Shown in pieces: positions 13,523 through 25,000 of a DNA stretch of 64,000 bases. A program made the position numbers and the translations under genes. The stretch is taken from positions 1,078,468-1,142,467 of the forward strand of contig JADCRB010000045.1 in the NCBI GenBank assembly GCA_021464245.1, read 5' to 3'. The first letter of the stretch is position 1, and each line of letters opens with the position of its first letter. The DNA is from Carallia brachiata. Taxonomy: Eukaryota > Streptophyta > Magnoliopsida > Malpighiales > Rhizophoraceae. Below the pieces are notes generated by a model that searched no databases, was not told where the DNA came from, and saw nothing but the letters and a program-made list of their open reading frames with translations.

Positions 13523-15617
13523 GTGAGTATCAGACTAACTTATTTATTACCCTTTCTTTCCTTTGCTACTTTGAATAGTTTGGATTGGAAATGTTACCAA
13601 CTTTTAGTCCAGTTGTGGTTCATTTTGCTTTCAAGCTTAACATTGGTTTATTGGTTCATGCAACGAAGTCTTTTACTCCACATGTTGCCATGATTCATAT
13701 ACAGTCCAGCTGTCTCACATGCTGACATGGTTTAGCGCTGTAGCTGGTCCAGCAACAAGTAGCAATCTCTAAGGCCCAATGGTCTTTGTAAAGAATGAAG
13801 TCGTCAAAATATCAGCTATTTTCTTGCGATCAAGTTTTCTGGAAGGATCTGATTTAAGGCTAGGAATATAGTGGTCTTATGTATTTGTGAACTGCACGAA
13901 CTATGGGGAAATTTAACCAAGAAAAAGCGAAAGCCCTTGGCCTCAAGTTCAGTCAAAACACGGAGCACTGAATTGAAAATCTGTAAAGTCAGATAGCTTA
14001 GATGCCACGGGGAGTCGCAGAATCACTGGGAAAGAAAGAGATTGTGGTCCCAAAGTGGTTTCTCTGTTTTTGTTTGCTCTACTATGACACATTTCATTGT
14101 TGCCTCTTTTCGTTTTGTTGCAAGTTCATCCTAGTAATGTAATTGGTTTTCCCATTACTGGCCCCGACTGCCCAACAGAATCTCATGTGCAAGAGTTTTG
14201 TCAGCCCAATCTCTCTATGGATAGCATTCATATATTTCAGGTGACCCACAACAGAACACCAAGACTGCATATTGTATCATACATTTAACGCCAACTCCAA
14301 TAGTTGCCATCACTGACTACAATGAATGGATAAAGAAGTTTCATTCAGCCTGACGTATCACTGCTGGACTCAATGTTAGTGCTTGAATTACTTGCATCCT
14401 CACCTTTTTTTAGCTTCTGCAGGTGTTTTCAGCAACATAATGATACAGCATGGGGCTCCATTGCTTCAGATGAGGTTTAATCTGCAATCTGAGGCAGTTC
14501 ATCATCATTATTTGTGTCATTATTGAGATGACGGTTGTGTTTGCTTTGACAGTGTCCTGTTTCCAAGATCTATGATACCATTTCTGCTGAAACTCTCCCA
14601 AAAGGTATGTAGCATCTATCGTTTGCCAATCTTCATGTTCACCTTAATAGTACATTTCCCTGATTTTTTCTTTTTGACAAACCATTTCTATACCTCCTTA
14701 TTTTTTTGTTCAAGGTTCAATAATGCTTCACTAATTGTAAGTTTGCTTTGTGTCTCCCTGTAGAAAATGTATTATTTATAGTTCTTTTCTTCCTTTTTTC
14801 CCTTTTTGGTACTTTCTTCCTAGGGGAAGGGGCATATATGTGGCTCAAAGGTCACATATGTTAGTTCACTGCTACCCCTGACATCTATGTGGAGAGATCA
14901 TGCATTGCTGGAAGGATGCCTGGACTCTTATCACTGCTAGTGGAGAAGGTAAGTCAGCAGACTTCCTCAAGGGTGGCTAATCTTCTTCTTTTTTTGAATT
15001 CTTAAGTTAAGAGTTTGGCACTGTACATGGAGGGTGGCTCTTTTTTCTCTTCTGATTTAAGTAAAGAATTGGGCACTCTGGATGTGTAGATTGAAAATAT
15101 CTTTTTAATGAGCTGCATTGGGACATCATAGTAGATTGGACAGATCCACTGTTTCTAGTCTGATGGCCCCCTCAGCAGCCATTGATGAGTTAGTTTCGGA
15201 GATTCCATAGATTGAAGATGCTTCGCAACTACTCAGACGGTTTTCCCAGAAGCCTATCGTATTGTTACAAAAGAGGACATCAGTACCAGACAAGAGAGTG
15301 AAGCTATGGTTGAACCACCACTTTCGGATGCGAATATTCTTTCCAGTTGCCTACAAAATATACGAAGAAAATCTGGAGAATGTGTTCATCACACCCATCT
15401 GAGTACAGGAATGTTAGGTCCAATCTATTTTAATCTTTTCTCTAATGAAGGTTTGCCACTGGATTGTAGGGAAAGGGACCCCCCTTCGACCACAAAGAAG
15501 AAGGTAATGTTTTTTAGCTTGAGAGTAGGTATCGCACGGATGGCGCTGACAATGCTATTGGAAATCGCAGACATCCACGCTGAATCATCACACAGGTTTT
15601 TTTTTAAATTTTTTTAA

Positions 15618-17198
15618 CTCGTTCACCTCTGCCTCCCTTTCTTGCATGTTTTCATTTGATGGTTTAATTTCCACCTGTTTCTAAACTCTCAAGGCGTGTC
15701 TATTTTGTTTGTGGTAGACTGAAATCGGAATTAAGGGGAAATGAAAATGAATTAAAGTTTTAAAACATATTTTGATTTAGTACAGAATCAGAATCAAATT
15801 CTCATAATTGTTTGGTTCATCTAAACAATAGGAATCAAAATCAAAACAAAGATTTTTCTTTTCTTTTTTTTTTTTTGCACCAAAACAAAGATTTTCAAAA
15901 TAATGATAAATTTTTAAAAGAATTAGTTTAAATGTGTAAATATAACATCTCACTGAAATAAAATCAAAACAAAGTGCATCCACATTATGTACAATTTACG
16001 ATAATTACAACAAAAATCATATTTTGAAAAATTAATTGATTGAACTGTTTTTTTATATATTATGTGTATTCATTAACGAAGTAACAAAATTTCAAAATAG
16101 TTAAACTTAGGTTGAACAGACTAAGAATGTCAAAACTTGGCTTTACTACAAGATACAACCTACTAACAATGGCATGATTCTAAAAATGATTAATTGAAAT
16201 GTTCCTACTTCCTAGGCTTCTTTCCGATGCACCAAAAAACGAAAAAATATTACTAGGGAAAAAGTAACAATATATGAAGAAAATATACTTTTTAAATTTT
16301 TTATAATCAAGTCTTTTCATTAGTTTGATTTAAAAACGTATTTGATCAAAAAACTGTTAGGTATTTAATCTAATAATTAAATACATTTTTAATGATCAAA
16401 TTAATAAAAAAATTTGATTATAAAAAATATAAAATTTAATTATAAAAATTTAGAAATTAAACAACTATTATCTCATGCCATGCCCTCTTTTTAAGGAAAT
16501 GAAAGTCCAATTTTATTTTTTCAAACCCAAGAATTCTGAGTTCTCCCATGCCATGCCCCACTTTCTATTTATACGAACTAAGCAAACCAAGCAGCTACTA
16601 CATTATATGCAAATCAAACAGAAACATGGAAGATTACGAACGTCCATTCCTGGATAGGATAGGATTGGGTAGAATGGGGGATAAAAATCATTGTGTCTAA
16701 CGAGTCAGATCCAAGTTTTTGTTTGAGAATAACAATGAATCTTTTAGGAGAACTTTGAGTTGAGTAAATGGTGAAAGCGCCATTTTCAAGTTAAAAGTTT
16801 AGTATGGACGGAAGAAGGCACAAGCGCACAATACAAACATGATGATGACTATTTTTAAAAGGTTAATTTTCACTAGACAACGTGGCGGACCCTTATTGGT
16901 CTCGCCTGTTTTGTTTAAGCAAGGAAAAAACAAAAAGAAAAGAAAAAGGCGCACAAGAAAACACAGTAAAATTGTAGCAAAAGCAAAAACAGAGTGCCCC
17001 ACGTGACCATCTTCCTCTGGCCGCCCGCAGCCAACCAGCCAGCATCATCGACATGTCCGCCGCCTAACCCCCCCGCAGACGTCACATTCCGGCGAAACCT
17101 TGGCAACATTCCTCCGGTAGTCATAGAAGACTCTTGAAACATAGTTAAAAAAACGAGATCAAACAGTGCAGCCGCAGAAGAGAAAGAAGAAGCAGAGC
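15618..17198. other. Intergenic, A/T-rich, probable degraded MITE remnants
   Basis: 15700-16000 contains alternating GGAAT/AATCAAAATC motifs and a TGTTTGGTTCATCTAAACAA inverted motif, reminiscent of decayed hAT-type MITEs; boundaries are not resolvable. 16240-16460 is A/T-rich. A CCCACGTGACC G-box occurs near 17000, upstream of the open frame at 17199. Confidence 0.3.
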
Positions 17199-17471
17199 AT
17201 GGAAACAAGGGCGACGGACTCGAGCGCAGTGACCAGGCTCCAAAGGACGTCGTCCACGACGGAGAAAGCAAGCTCAGGCCACCTCCTCGGATCCCAATTC
17301 AGCACTCCCCGCGGGACCCACCTGGGGCTGAAATACGACACGGACACCGCCGACGACAACAATTGCGGCCACCGGAGTGCGAGGGAAAAGTCGAAATCTA
17401 ACCGCCTGAGTGCCGTCTCCGCCCACCATATACGCGCCATTCTCGGTAGCTCTGTCCGTCTCTTACACTAA
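17199..17471 (+). CDS. Short GC-rich open frame, unknown; possibly a first exon
   Basis: An ATG opens 90 codons beginning METRATDSSAVTRLQRTSS, with Ser/Thr/Arg-rich composition and no motif I recognise. The segment is markedly GC-richer than the A/T-rich DNA on both sides, and a G-box lies about 200 bases upstream, as for the 5' end of a gene. A possible donor, TTCTCG then GTAGCT, lies near 17451. The opposite strand is also open over most of this segment, so openness alone proves little. No continuing exon is recognisable downstream. It may be an orphan, the remains of a gene, or chance. Confidence 0.25.
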   Translation: METRATDSSAVTRLQRTSSTTEKASSGHLLGSQFSTPRGTHLGLKYDTDTADDNNCGHRSAREKSKSNRLSAVSAHHIRAILGSSVRLLH

Positions 17472-18984
17472 GCTAACGCACGCTGTCTGAAAATGCCTCT
17501 TTTCTCTGATTCTAAAGTATGTTTGCTGTTAAAAAGGTGCTTCTTAAAAAGAGGGAAGAGAGAGATTATAGCCTAAGTTCGCGTCTATTTTAAACTGATC
17601 AACCTGAACGTTTATGTTGCAATTGCACGTTATTATCACTTTAAAATTCAAACATCAGACGTCTGATATTGGACCACGTGGCAAAAATACGAACGTAGGC
17701 CCCTCCTTGGGCGTTCGGATCTTAAAGTCTCCGTCGTTAAATTATTTTAAATTTTAAATAAATGAAGAAAATTTTAGTGCGGGACAAAATACGCAATTTT
17801 GAATTTGGTGGTGGTGGGAAAATTTTATGGGCTCAATTATCAATTTTGTCTGTACTGATATATTCTTTTATTATAAATTTATGTTTATTAAATATTTAAA
17901 AAAAATTAGAAACATTATTTTTATTTTTTTTTCTCTCTTTTAGATAATATTAAAATAAAATTAAAATAATATAACTTGTTCGGTTGTTAAATTTAAATAA
18001 AATTAATTAATTCATTAATATTAATAAATAAATTACATAATTATTTAAATATTAATAAAAATTAAATTATATAATAAAATTTTTTATTATTGCTCTCAGA
18101 GAACTGAAAATCTGGCTTAGACTGACAGGCGTTCCATTGCGAATCACGATTGTCGTCCGTCCTTTTTCTCCCAAATTTCAGAGGGAAAATAATTCAAGTT
18201 CCGATCTGAATGAAACTCTGTAAACTACCGAATTTTGAACTTGGCCACTCGGAAAAAAACAAAACAGACTTTGACAGAATTTTAGAAAAAAAAATAACAA
18301 ATTAGGATTCGTCATAATTTTGAAAATCTGTTCCGGCACCACGCCGGCGATTCCGCAATTCCAACTTTGGACTTAACCTCAATCTTCGTTTGTAACATTT
18401 GTGTGGGCCATTAACCCCTTGTCTTGGAAAAAAAAAAAAAAAATGGGAGAAAAGTACGAGTGAGAGAATAAATATTGAAAAAAGATATGATTTTAATTTA
18501 TATTATGAGAGTGTAATGTGAGAAAATAAAATTATAAATATTTTTTTTAATAATGAGAGAAAAATAAGAGAAAAAAATAATATATATTATAATATCAATA
18601 TTACTCTTAAAAAAATATAAAAAATATAAAAAATAAACAAATAATTTTTAACCTACAAAACAAATATAAAAAAAAAAACTCACGCTTAGAGGGAATGCCT
18701 CTGACGCTCACTTTATTTTTTTTATGTTCTCAATCCTTCCACTTTTCAAACATAAACCATATCCCTCCTCCCTTCCAATTCCTTCCTTTCTTTCACTTTT
18801 TCACCTTCCGAAATATAACATACCCTTTGATTGGACAAAAAAAAGAAAAAAAGGGAGAGATATGGGAGAAGAATGAAAGTGAGAATGAACGTTAAAAAAA
18901 ATGAACGTATTTCATTATTCTTGTGTATTATGAGAGTATAATGAGAAGAATGAAAATTAAAAATATTACATTTGAAAATAAATA

Positions 18985-19016
<32 letters not shown>

Positions 19017-20542
19017 GTATTATAACACCAAAATTATCCATAAAAGTAAAAAGTAAAAATAAATTAAAGAAAGATATAAAAGTAATTTTATGTAAAAAAA
19101 TCTTAAGCCGACTTCCCCCCCTAAATGGGGGTAACAAATTGAGCCTCATCCCTTTCCTCCCTGCTTCCTTGTTCCCAAACAAGAGAAGTGTGCTCATTTC
19201 TTTTGAATTCCTTCCTTCTTCCCTATTTTTCTTACTCCCAAACCCAGGGTAAGTTTACTAGAGTTGGATCCATGATATTTTATTAAATTATATTATTATA
19301 AATTTAATTAAGCGTTGAGATGAAATTTAATTATTTTATTATTACAAATAATGTAATAATAATATAAGTATATATAATTTGGCAAAAACAACATGTAATA
19401 ATATTAAAAATATTATAATAACCACTCGTTAGATTTGTAAGGTATTTGGGTTTCCGATTTTGTGGTTGGAATTTGAATCCCGTCACCGTTAAATAGTATG
19501 ATTAAAATTACATTTCACTACCTGACATGAGATATGAGATATTTCGTAATCATTTGATCTTTTCTTACTTTTTTTAGTATAGAGTTACAATATTCTCTAT
19601 TAAAAAGAATAACAACTTTTTTTCCGCTACTTTCAATAAGCATTTATGAATCGAAATTCATTCGGACATTGAAATAGTTTTCAATTGCTGCCATTGAACT
19701 ACTTGAATCAAGAGGTGCATTGTAATGTGTATAACAACGTGCAGTACCGTACCTTATTGTCTGTTCAAGTGGATTGCATTAAGAATTTTGCTTGAAGGAT
19801 AAGAAGAACAGGGTTTGGTGACTCTGGTTGATTCCAATGATGAGTCATGCCATCAAGGTATAGATGGTCTTGCCTCGCACTCATCTACATCCAACCAGCA
19901 GGGTGCTCGTTTTGTCAAATGGTATCGAATCGATTTCTTCCCATGTCACATAGGAGATTATAATTTCTTTGACCGAGACATATGTAAGTTTTTATATATA
20001 ATAAGACCTTAGCACTTAAATATTTAAATTAGTAAGATATAGATAGATAAAGAGTTAAAGCTTATAGAGAATATAAAGTCATTATTTTAAAAACAATACT
20101 CTTTAAAATATTTATAAGAAATTAGTAAGTGTCTATTAGTTGGGAGGAGGTGAATTTGGGAAATATGTGAACCTGCGTTTTTTTTTTTTATGATTTAAAA
20201 CCGTTCAATATTCAATTTAAAGTATGAAATTTATTGTTGAAGTTTTAATAGATTTAAGATTAGTTCCGAGGGCTTCCAATATGGACCTCCTTCATATCGT
20301 GCTTAATAGGCCAGGTCCGTGAATTTTGGGTTTGGACTTGTCCATATCATACCTCAAATTAGAGCATTACTTACGCTTCAATCTACAAAACTTCTTAGTT
20401 GTTCGTGTTTGCATAGCTCCTTCCAGCACAGTATCATACACCAATTAAGGCCTGAAACGTTGCAGCCTAATAACACTTGAAGCCTAATCCAGATTTCGTT
20501 TTTTTTGGGACCTTTACGAACTCAAATTTCGTTTTCTAATCC
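17472..20542. other. Intergenic, A/T-rich, no gene seen
   Basis: Very A/T-rich, with long A/T tracts at 17730-18080 and 18430-18660. Similar sequence containing ATTATGAGAGTRTAATG occurs near 18503 and again near 18928, suggesting a dispersed or duplicated repeat. C/T-rich stretches at 18740-18800 and 19140-19250 have no coding support. A short segment at 19800-19925 looks coding-like but is broken. Confidence 0.35.
18985..19016 (+). repeat. (AAT)n microsatellite
   Basis: About ten to eleven uninterrupted AAT units. Confidence 0.9.
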
Positions 20543-20560
20543 AAAAAGAAATAAGAGGAC

Positions 20561-20680
20561 GGTGGGTGAACTGTAGCTTAAGTGGTGGGACGTCAGGTGG
20601 GGGTTCGACTCCTGCTTAGACCACATGCCCCCCTCTCTCTTATGTAATGCTCATAGTTGAGCTCTAAGATAACTAAAAAA
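20561..20680 (+). mobile_element. tRNA-derived SINE with 18-bp target-site duplications
   Basis: An internal RNA polymerase III promoter is recognisable: an A-box-like TAGCTTAAGTGGT at 20574-20586 and a perfect B box GGTTCGACTCC at 20602-20612. The body ends in a poly-A tract. It is flanked by identical 18-base direct repeats, AAAAAGAAATAAGAGGAC, at 20543-20560 and 20681-20698. The unbroken duplication implies a fairly recent insertion. Structure matches short plant SINEs; the exact family is not assigned. Confidence 0.85.
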
Positions 20681-20698
20681 AAAAAGAAATAAGAGGAC

Positions 20699-22093
20699 AA
20701 AAACAAAAATTAGCAACGGAAACAACAAAATAACGAAGAAAACCAAAGAAAATTCAATTTCACATGTTCGTGTTAGATTAGTCTTTGCATAGGTATGGTT
20801 TGTTCTTGTTAAGTAAGGCTTAAATCGGCATTTATTCTTCTAACCTGGAAGGAAGCGCAACATGTGTATGCCTTTTTGACAATCCATATTTGCAATGTCA
20901 TAGGAAATAATATGCGGATCCGACTACACGGACGCGGCGCAAATGATTTATATAACATAAACATTGTTTTATATTACACATAAAATATTTTATACAACAG
21001 ATTTTCTTTAATTTTTATTATTAATATTATATATTTCTTACGTATTTTATAAAGTATTATTAATAGCAATATATACGTAATATAAAGTTATTATGCATAC
21101 ATTTTTGTCTTAGAACGCGAGCCTGTAAAGATTTTTCGTAACAGGCAACAGTAAAGCAAGAGATGATCTTTTTCAATTTAATTTCTCTGCCCTCTGTGAA
21201 ACCCATGTTTTTACCATATTCAGTAGGACTTGTGTATTTGTTCCTAACTTGCTTCATAAGTTCAATTATTTGTAGCAACAAATAATTGAACTTATTTTTT
21301 TTCTAGCCAATAAAAAACAAGTTCAATTATTTGTTGCTACAAATGTAGTTCCCAACTCTGTGACCGCGAGTCCGCAGACACCTAATAAGTATACCAAGTT
21401 GTACTTACTATATCGGGGTTTGTCCGTACGGATGCATGCCTGTGCTCGCGTGGACACGGGCGGAGCCATACATACCTCATAATTTTTTTATTTATTATAA
21501 ATATATTAATTATAATAGCCAAAATTAATATGACTCGTATTTATAATATTTTATTTCATCATCTTAAAAAGATAAATTCATCATTGAGTACCACTAAATC
21601 AAAACGTGCATAATTCATAATTTAAGTTCATATGATATACATATATTTTGTGTGTGGACTTGAATTGCTTTGTCTGATGGTGTACATAAGATTTCTCAAA
21701 AAAATTAGAAAATTTTCTTTATTAAACTTCGAACTTACATAAAAATTTATTTATTTTTGGGTATATGAGTGCGACTAAAGGAGGAAAGGAAAATCAAATT
21801 ACATGATTGGGGCACTCAATTTTTCTAAAAAATGAATTTAGAATTGAATTTTTTTTTTCTTATGGTTCAGGAAAAGGAAAAAGAAAAATCGGAAAAATGT
21901 GAAAAAAAGGGGGAAAAAAAAAACGTGTTAAGCGCAAAACTCATAAAACTCGCACGACACAACACATTCGCACGCCCCCACGAACCCACACGCGCGGTCT
22001 CTCCCTCCCTCTCTCTCTCTTTCTCTCTACCTGCGACATTTCGTCGAACAGGCAGCCGCCGAGCGTTGGATTTTCGAAGCCGGAGAAGACAGA
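20699..22093. other. Intergenic region and importin alpha leader
   Basis: 20700-21800 holds no gene; it is A/T-rich and contains the palindrome at 21256-21345. From about 21930 a C/T-rich tract (CTCCCTCCCTCTCTCTCTCT near 22000) looks like the core promoter and leader of the importin alpha gene. Confidence 0.4.
21256..21345. repeat. Perfect palindrome plus a third inverted copy (alternative hairpins)
   Basis: ATAAGTTCAATTATTTGT (21256-21273) is the exact reverse complement of 21278-21295, with a four-base loop. A further copy at about 21319-21345 is the exact reverse complement of the right arm plus loop, so the middle segment can pair either upstream or downstream. No known element is recognised. 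Confidence 0.75.
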
Positions 22094-25000
22094 ATGTCGC
22101 TGAGGCCGAACTCGAGAACGGAGGTGAGGAAGAAGGCGTACAAGACGGGGGTGGATGCGGAGGAGGCGAGGAGGAGGAGGGAGGACAATCTGGTGGAGAT
22201 CAGGAAGAACAAGCGTGAAGACAATCTTTTGAAGAAGCGAAGAGAAGGCCTCCTCCTTCAGTCCCACCACCAGCAGCAGCTTCTCGACCCTTCTCTCAAT
22301 GCCGCCGCCGCCATCGAAAAGCGGGTCGGGGACCTTTATCATTATTATTACTATTATTATTTCTTCCATTATTTTTCTCCGTATCTTTGTAAATCGAGTA
22401 ATTTGATTGCTGCCCATAATTCAAATATATATACAGAAGGTGACGGAGAGAGATCGCGAGAGCGAGAGTGAGAAAATGGCTTCAAATCCTGAGTTGGGAT
22501 TTTATTTTGTCATCTACAGCAACTCATTTTAGTTCGGTTTTGAATCTATTCACTGTTATTTTTCAATAAATGGGTATGTAGGAGGACCATTATTAAGCGC
22601 TCTTGGTTTTGGAAACTGGCGTTTATGTATATATATATGTATATTAAAGAATTAAACTTGGTCACCGGGTCTTAGAATTTTTCATTTTTCTTTTTCTGCT
22701 AGAGTGAAATTTGGTGCTTCTGTGTTGATGTAGATGCTTCGACTTCATTTATTCCTAAATCGTTGTGCCAGTTTTGCCCATTTGTTGTCAATAACTGAGA
22801 AGAGAATAATCGAAGGTTCAGTTCAGGATTCATGGCCATGTATGACAGATCTTCCTGGTTGCATATCCAGGAACATGCTACATCTCCAAACTAAGTCATC
22901 TAAAAACTACGAGGCTATAACCATGTCTATCCATTGGCATGGCATATACTAGACATGTATTGCTTGCAAATCTAGAAAACTTTGATTAGGTTTGGCTTAT
23001 TTCTATTATATGATTACTAGCTTGCAAGATTTGATCTGTATGCTGCTTAATGGATTTGTGGACACTCAACAAGCACTGAATTATAGATGGGGATAGTCAT
23101 TGTAAAGTAGGTGGTGTGATCTTTGTTTTGGTTTAGACATGTCCAATGTAGACCCATGAATACTCCAATTAAGGAGTGAGGGGACCAATTCAAGTGGATG
23201 TGAGAAGAGAGTGTGAAGATAACTTAGTTAACAAGGGAAACTTTGGTTCGGAAGCATCTAGGATACCTACATCTCACATTAAACTCATTTCATAATGAAC
23301 AAAATGAGGACAAAAGATTCATGTAACCAACTCCAATTAGATTTTGGATTAAGGTTTTGTTGCTTTTATTATTATTGTTGCCATGATTCTACTAAAAAAT
23401 CACAAACTTGATCGCTAATGTCTATTTTTCTGTGTCCAACAGCTAGAGAGTATACCTGTTATGGTTCAAGGAGTGTGGTCTGATGATCCTCAGTTACAAT
23501 TAGAAGCAACTACTCAGTTTAGAAAGCTATTATCTATTGGTCTGTGCATGATCATACTCTGGAGAGATGTCTTTTTTCATTGTTGTGAGGAAAATTGCTC
23601 TCTGATCATTGACAAATTTTTGTCTTTTTTTATGTTACTGAGCAGAGCGTAGTCCTCCTATTGATGAAGTAATTAAAGCAGGCGTTGTGCCACGTTTTGT
23701 TGAGTTTCTTCAACGGCCTGATCTGCCCCAACTTCAAGTAAGGATACTTAAGAGCAAGCATATCTTTCTCAAGTGTCTTTTTTAAAGAAATGACTTTTAT
23801 GAGTACTAACTTCGACTTGAATTGCAGTTTGAGGCTGCATGGGCTTTAACAAATGTTGCATCTGGGACATCGGAGCATACTCGGGTGGTCATTGAGCACG
23901 GTGCTGTTCCAATGTTTGTGCAGCTTCTTAGTTCTGCAAGTGATGATGTCGGAGAGCAGGTGCTTCTTTGTTATCCTAGATTGATTTTATAATTGACTGA
24001 CTTTGAAGTCAATCTTGAAAAATAATTATTTGAAGTGTATTGAAAGAAGACCTCCCTTGCCGTTCTCTCTCTCTCTCTCTTTTTGTTTGTCATTTCAATC
24101 ACATTTATTTGAATTCTTTTCTTTCCAATTTGAACCATTTCCTGCTTGACTATTCTACTATTCTACTATTGCAGTCTGTTCCGTTGAAAGCTTTTGTCTT
24201 TTGCTTTAGCTACCATGGTGCTTTCAACCTTTGACTTGTTGCTTTTTGATTAGGCGGTATGGGCTTTGGGTAATGTTGCTGGTGACTCCCCAAGTTGCAG
24301 GGACCTTGTTCTTAGTCATGGTGCCTTAATGCCATTGCTAGCTCAGTTAAATGAGCACTCAAAGCTGTCCATGCTGAGGAATGCTACTTGGACTTTATCC
24401 AATTTTTGTCGTGGGAAGCCACCAACACCATTTGATGAGGTGAGATATAGCTGTGCATTTCCTTTCATTGCAAGAACAAACTTAACAGTTATAGTCCAGC
24501 ATACATTCAAATGATAATTTATATTTATATTTGATCATATGGGTTCATTGCCATCGGTGGTTATAGTACTCATTCTTGGCCTATGCCAGGTGAAGCCTGC
24601 GTTGCCAATTCTGCGGGAACTTATACACTTGAATGATGAGGAAGTCCTAACAGACGCTTGCTGGGCACTCTCTTATCTGTCAGATGGTACAAATGACAAA
24701 ATTCAGGCAGTGATTGAAGCAGGCGTCTGTCAACGACTAGTGGAGCTTCTGCTGTAAGTTGCAGTGTCACTTTACCTTTTTTACATAGGAAGGCTTTTGC
24801 ATTGAATTCATACTTCTCCTGGAAAATCCATTTAGCTTATTTTCATCTCTGAATCACATGAATATTCTATTTTACTGCTAGTTTAAGTGGTGTGGTTAAT
24901 TCTATTAACCTAAACATGTTTCTGCCAGTCATCCATCACCGGCAGTCCTTATACCTGCCCTCCGGACGGTGGGAAACATAGTTACTGGTGATGATGCTCA

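Larger units (their letters stand above)
8441..14960 (+). repeat. Nested direct tandem duplication (~3.5 kb and ~3.0 kb copies)
   Basis: Copy 1 runs about 8441-11960 and copy 2 about 11971-14960. Three blocks recur in the same order: about 8430-8900 with 11960-12450, 10130-10990 with 12960-13850, and 11030-11940 with 14040-14960. Shared landmarks include TTGCTTGTTTAG-like exon flanks, ACTGACTACAATGAATGGAT, and TTTCCAAGATCTATGATACC. Within each copy a smaller ~230-base module occurs twice, giving four modules. Copy 2 carries extra sequence at about 12740-12960 and 13866-14045. Divergence between copies is visible but moderate. Confidence 0.8.
5930..15600 (+). ncRNA. Long multi-exon transcript-like locus with disrupted frames (lncRNA or decayed gene)
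   Basis: No sustained reading frame spans this 9.7 kb, but it looks spliced. It has a TATA box and pyrimidine-rich leader, then many short segments bounded by pyrimidine-tract/AG and GT(A/G)AGT signals. Examples are 7474-7539 (ATG, 22 open codons, then GTAAAT) and the 41-base segments at 8441, 10671 and 13482. Other coding-like stretches are 11120-11330, its copy at 14127-14350, and 15240-15507 (open until a GTAATG donor), then 15532-15595. Paired copies carry stops at different places, as in a decaying gene. I do not recognise the encoded sequence. It could be a transcribed pseudogene, an lncRNA derived from one, or a real gene masked by indel errors of the kind seen elsewhere in this window. 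Confidence 0.45.

Noticed and set aside
16915..17440. Minus-strand open frames opposite the 17.2-kb frame
   Set aside because: Long only because the segment is GC-rich; they are rich in Ser, Leu and Trp without motifs, and the plus-strand frame is marginally better placed relative to the G-box.
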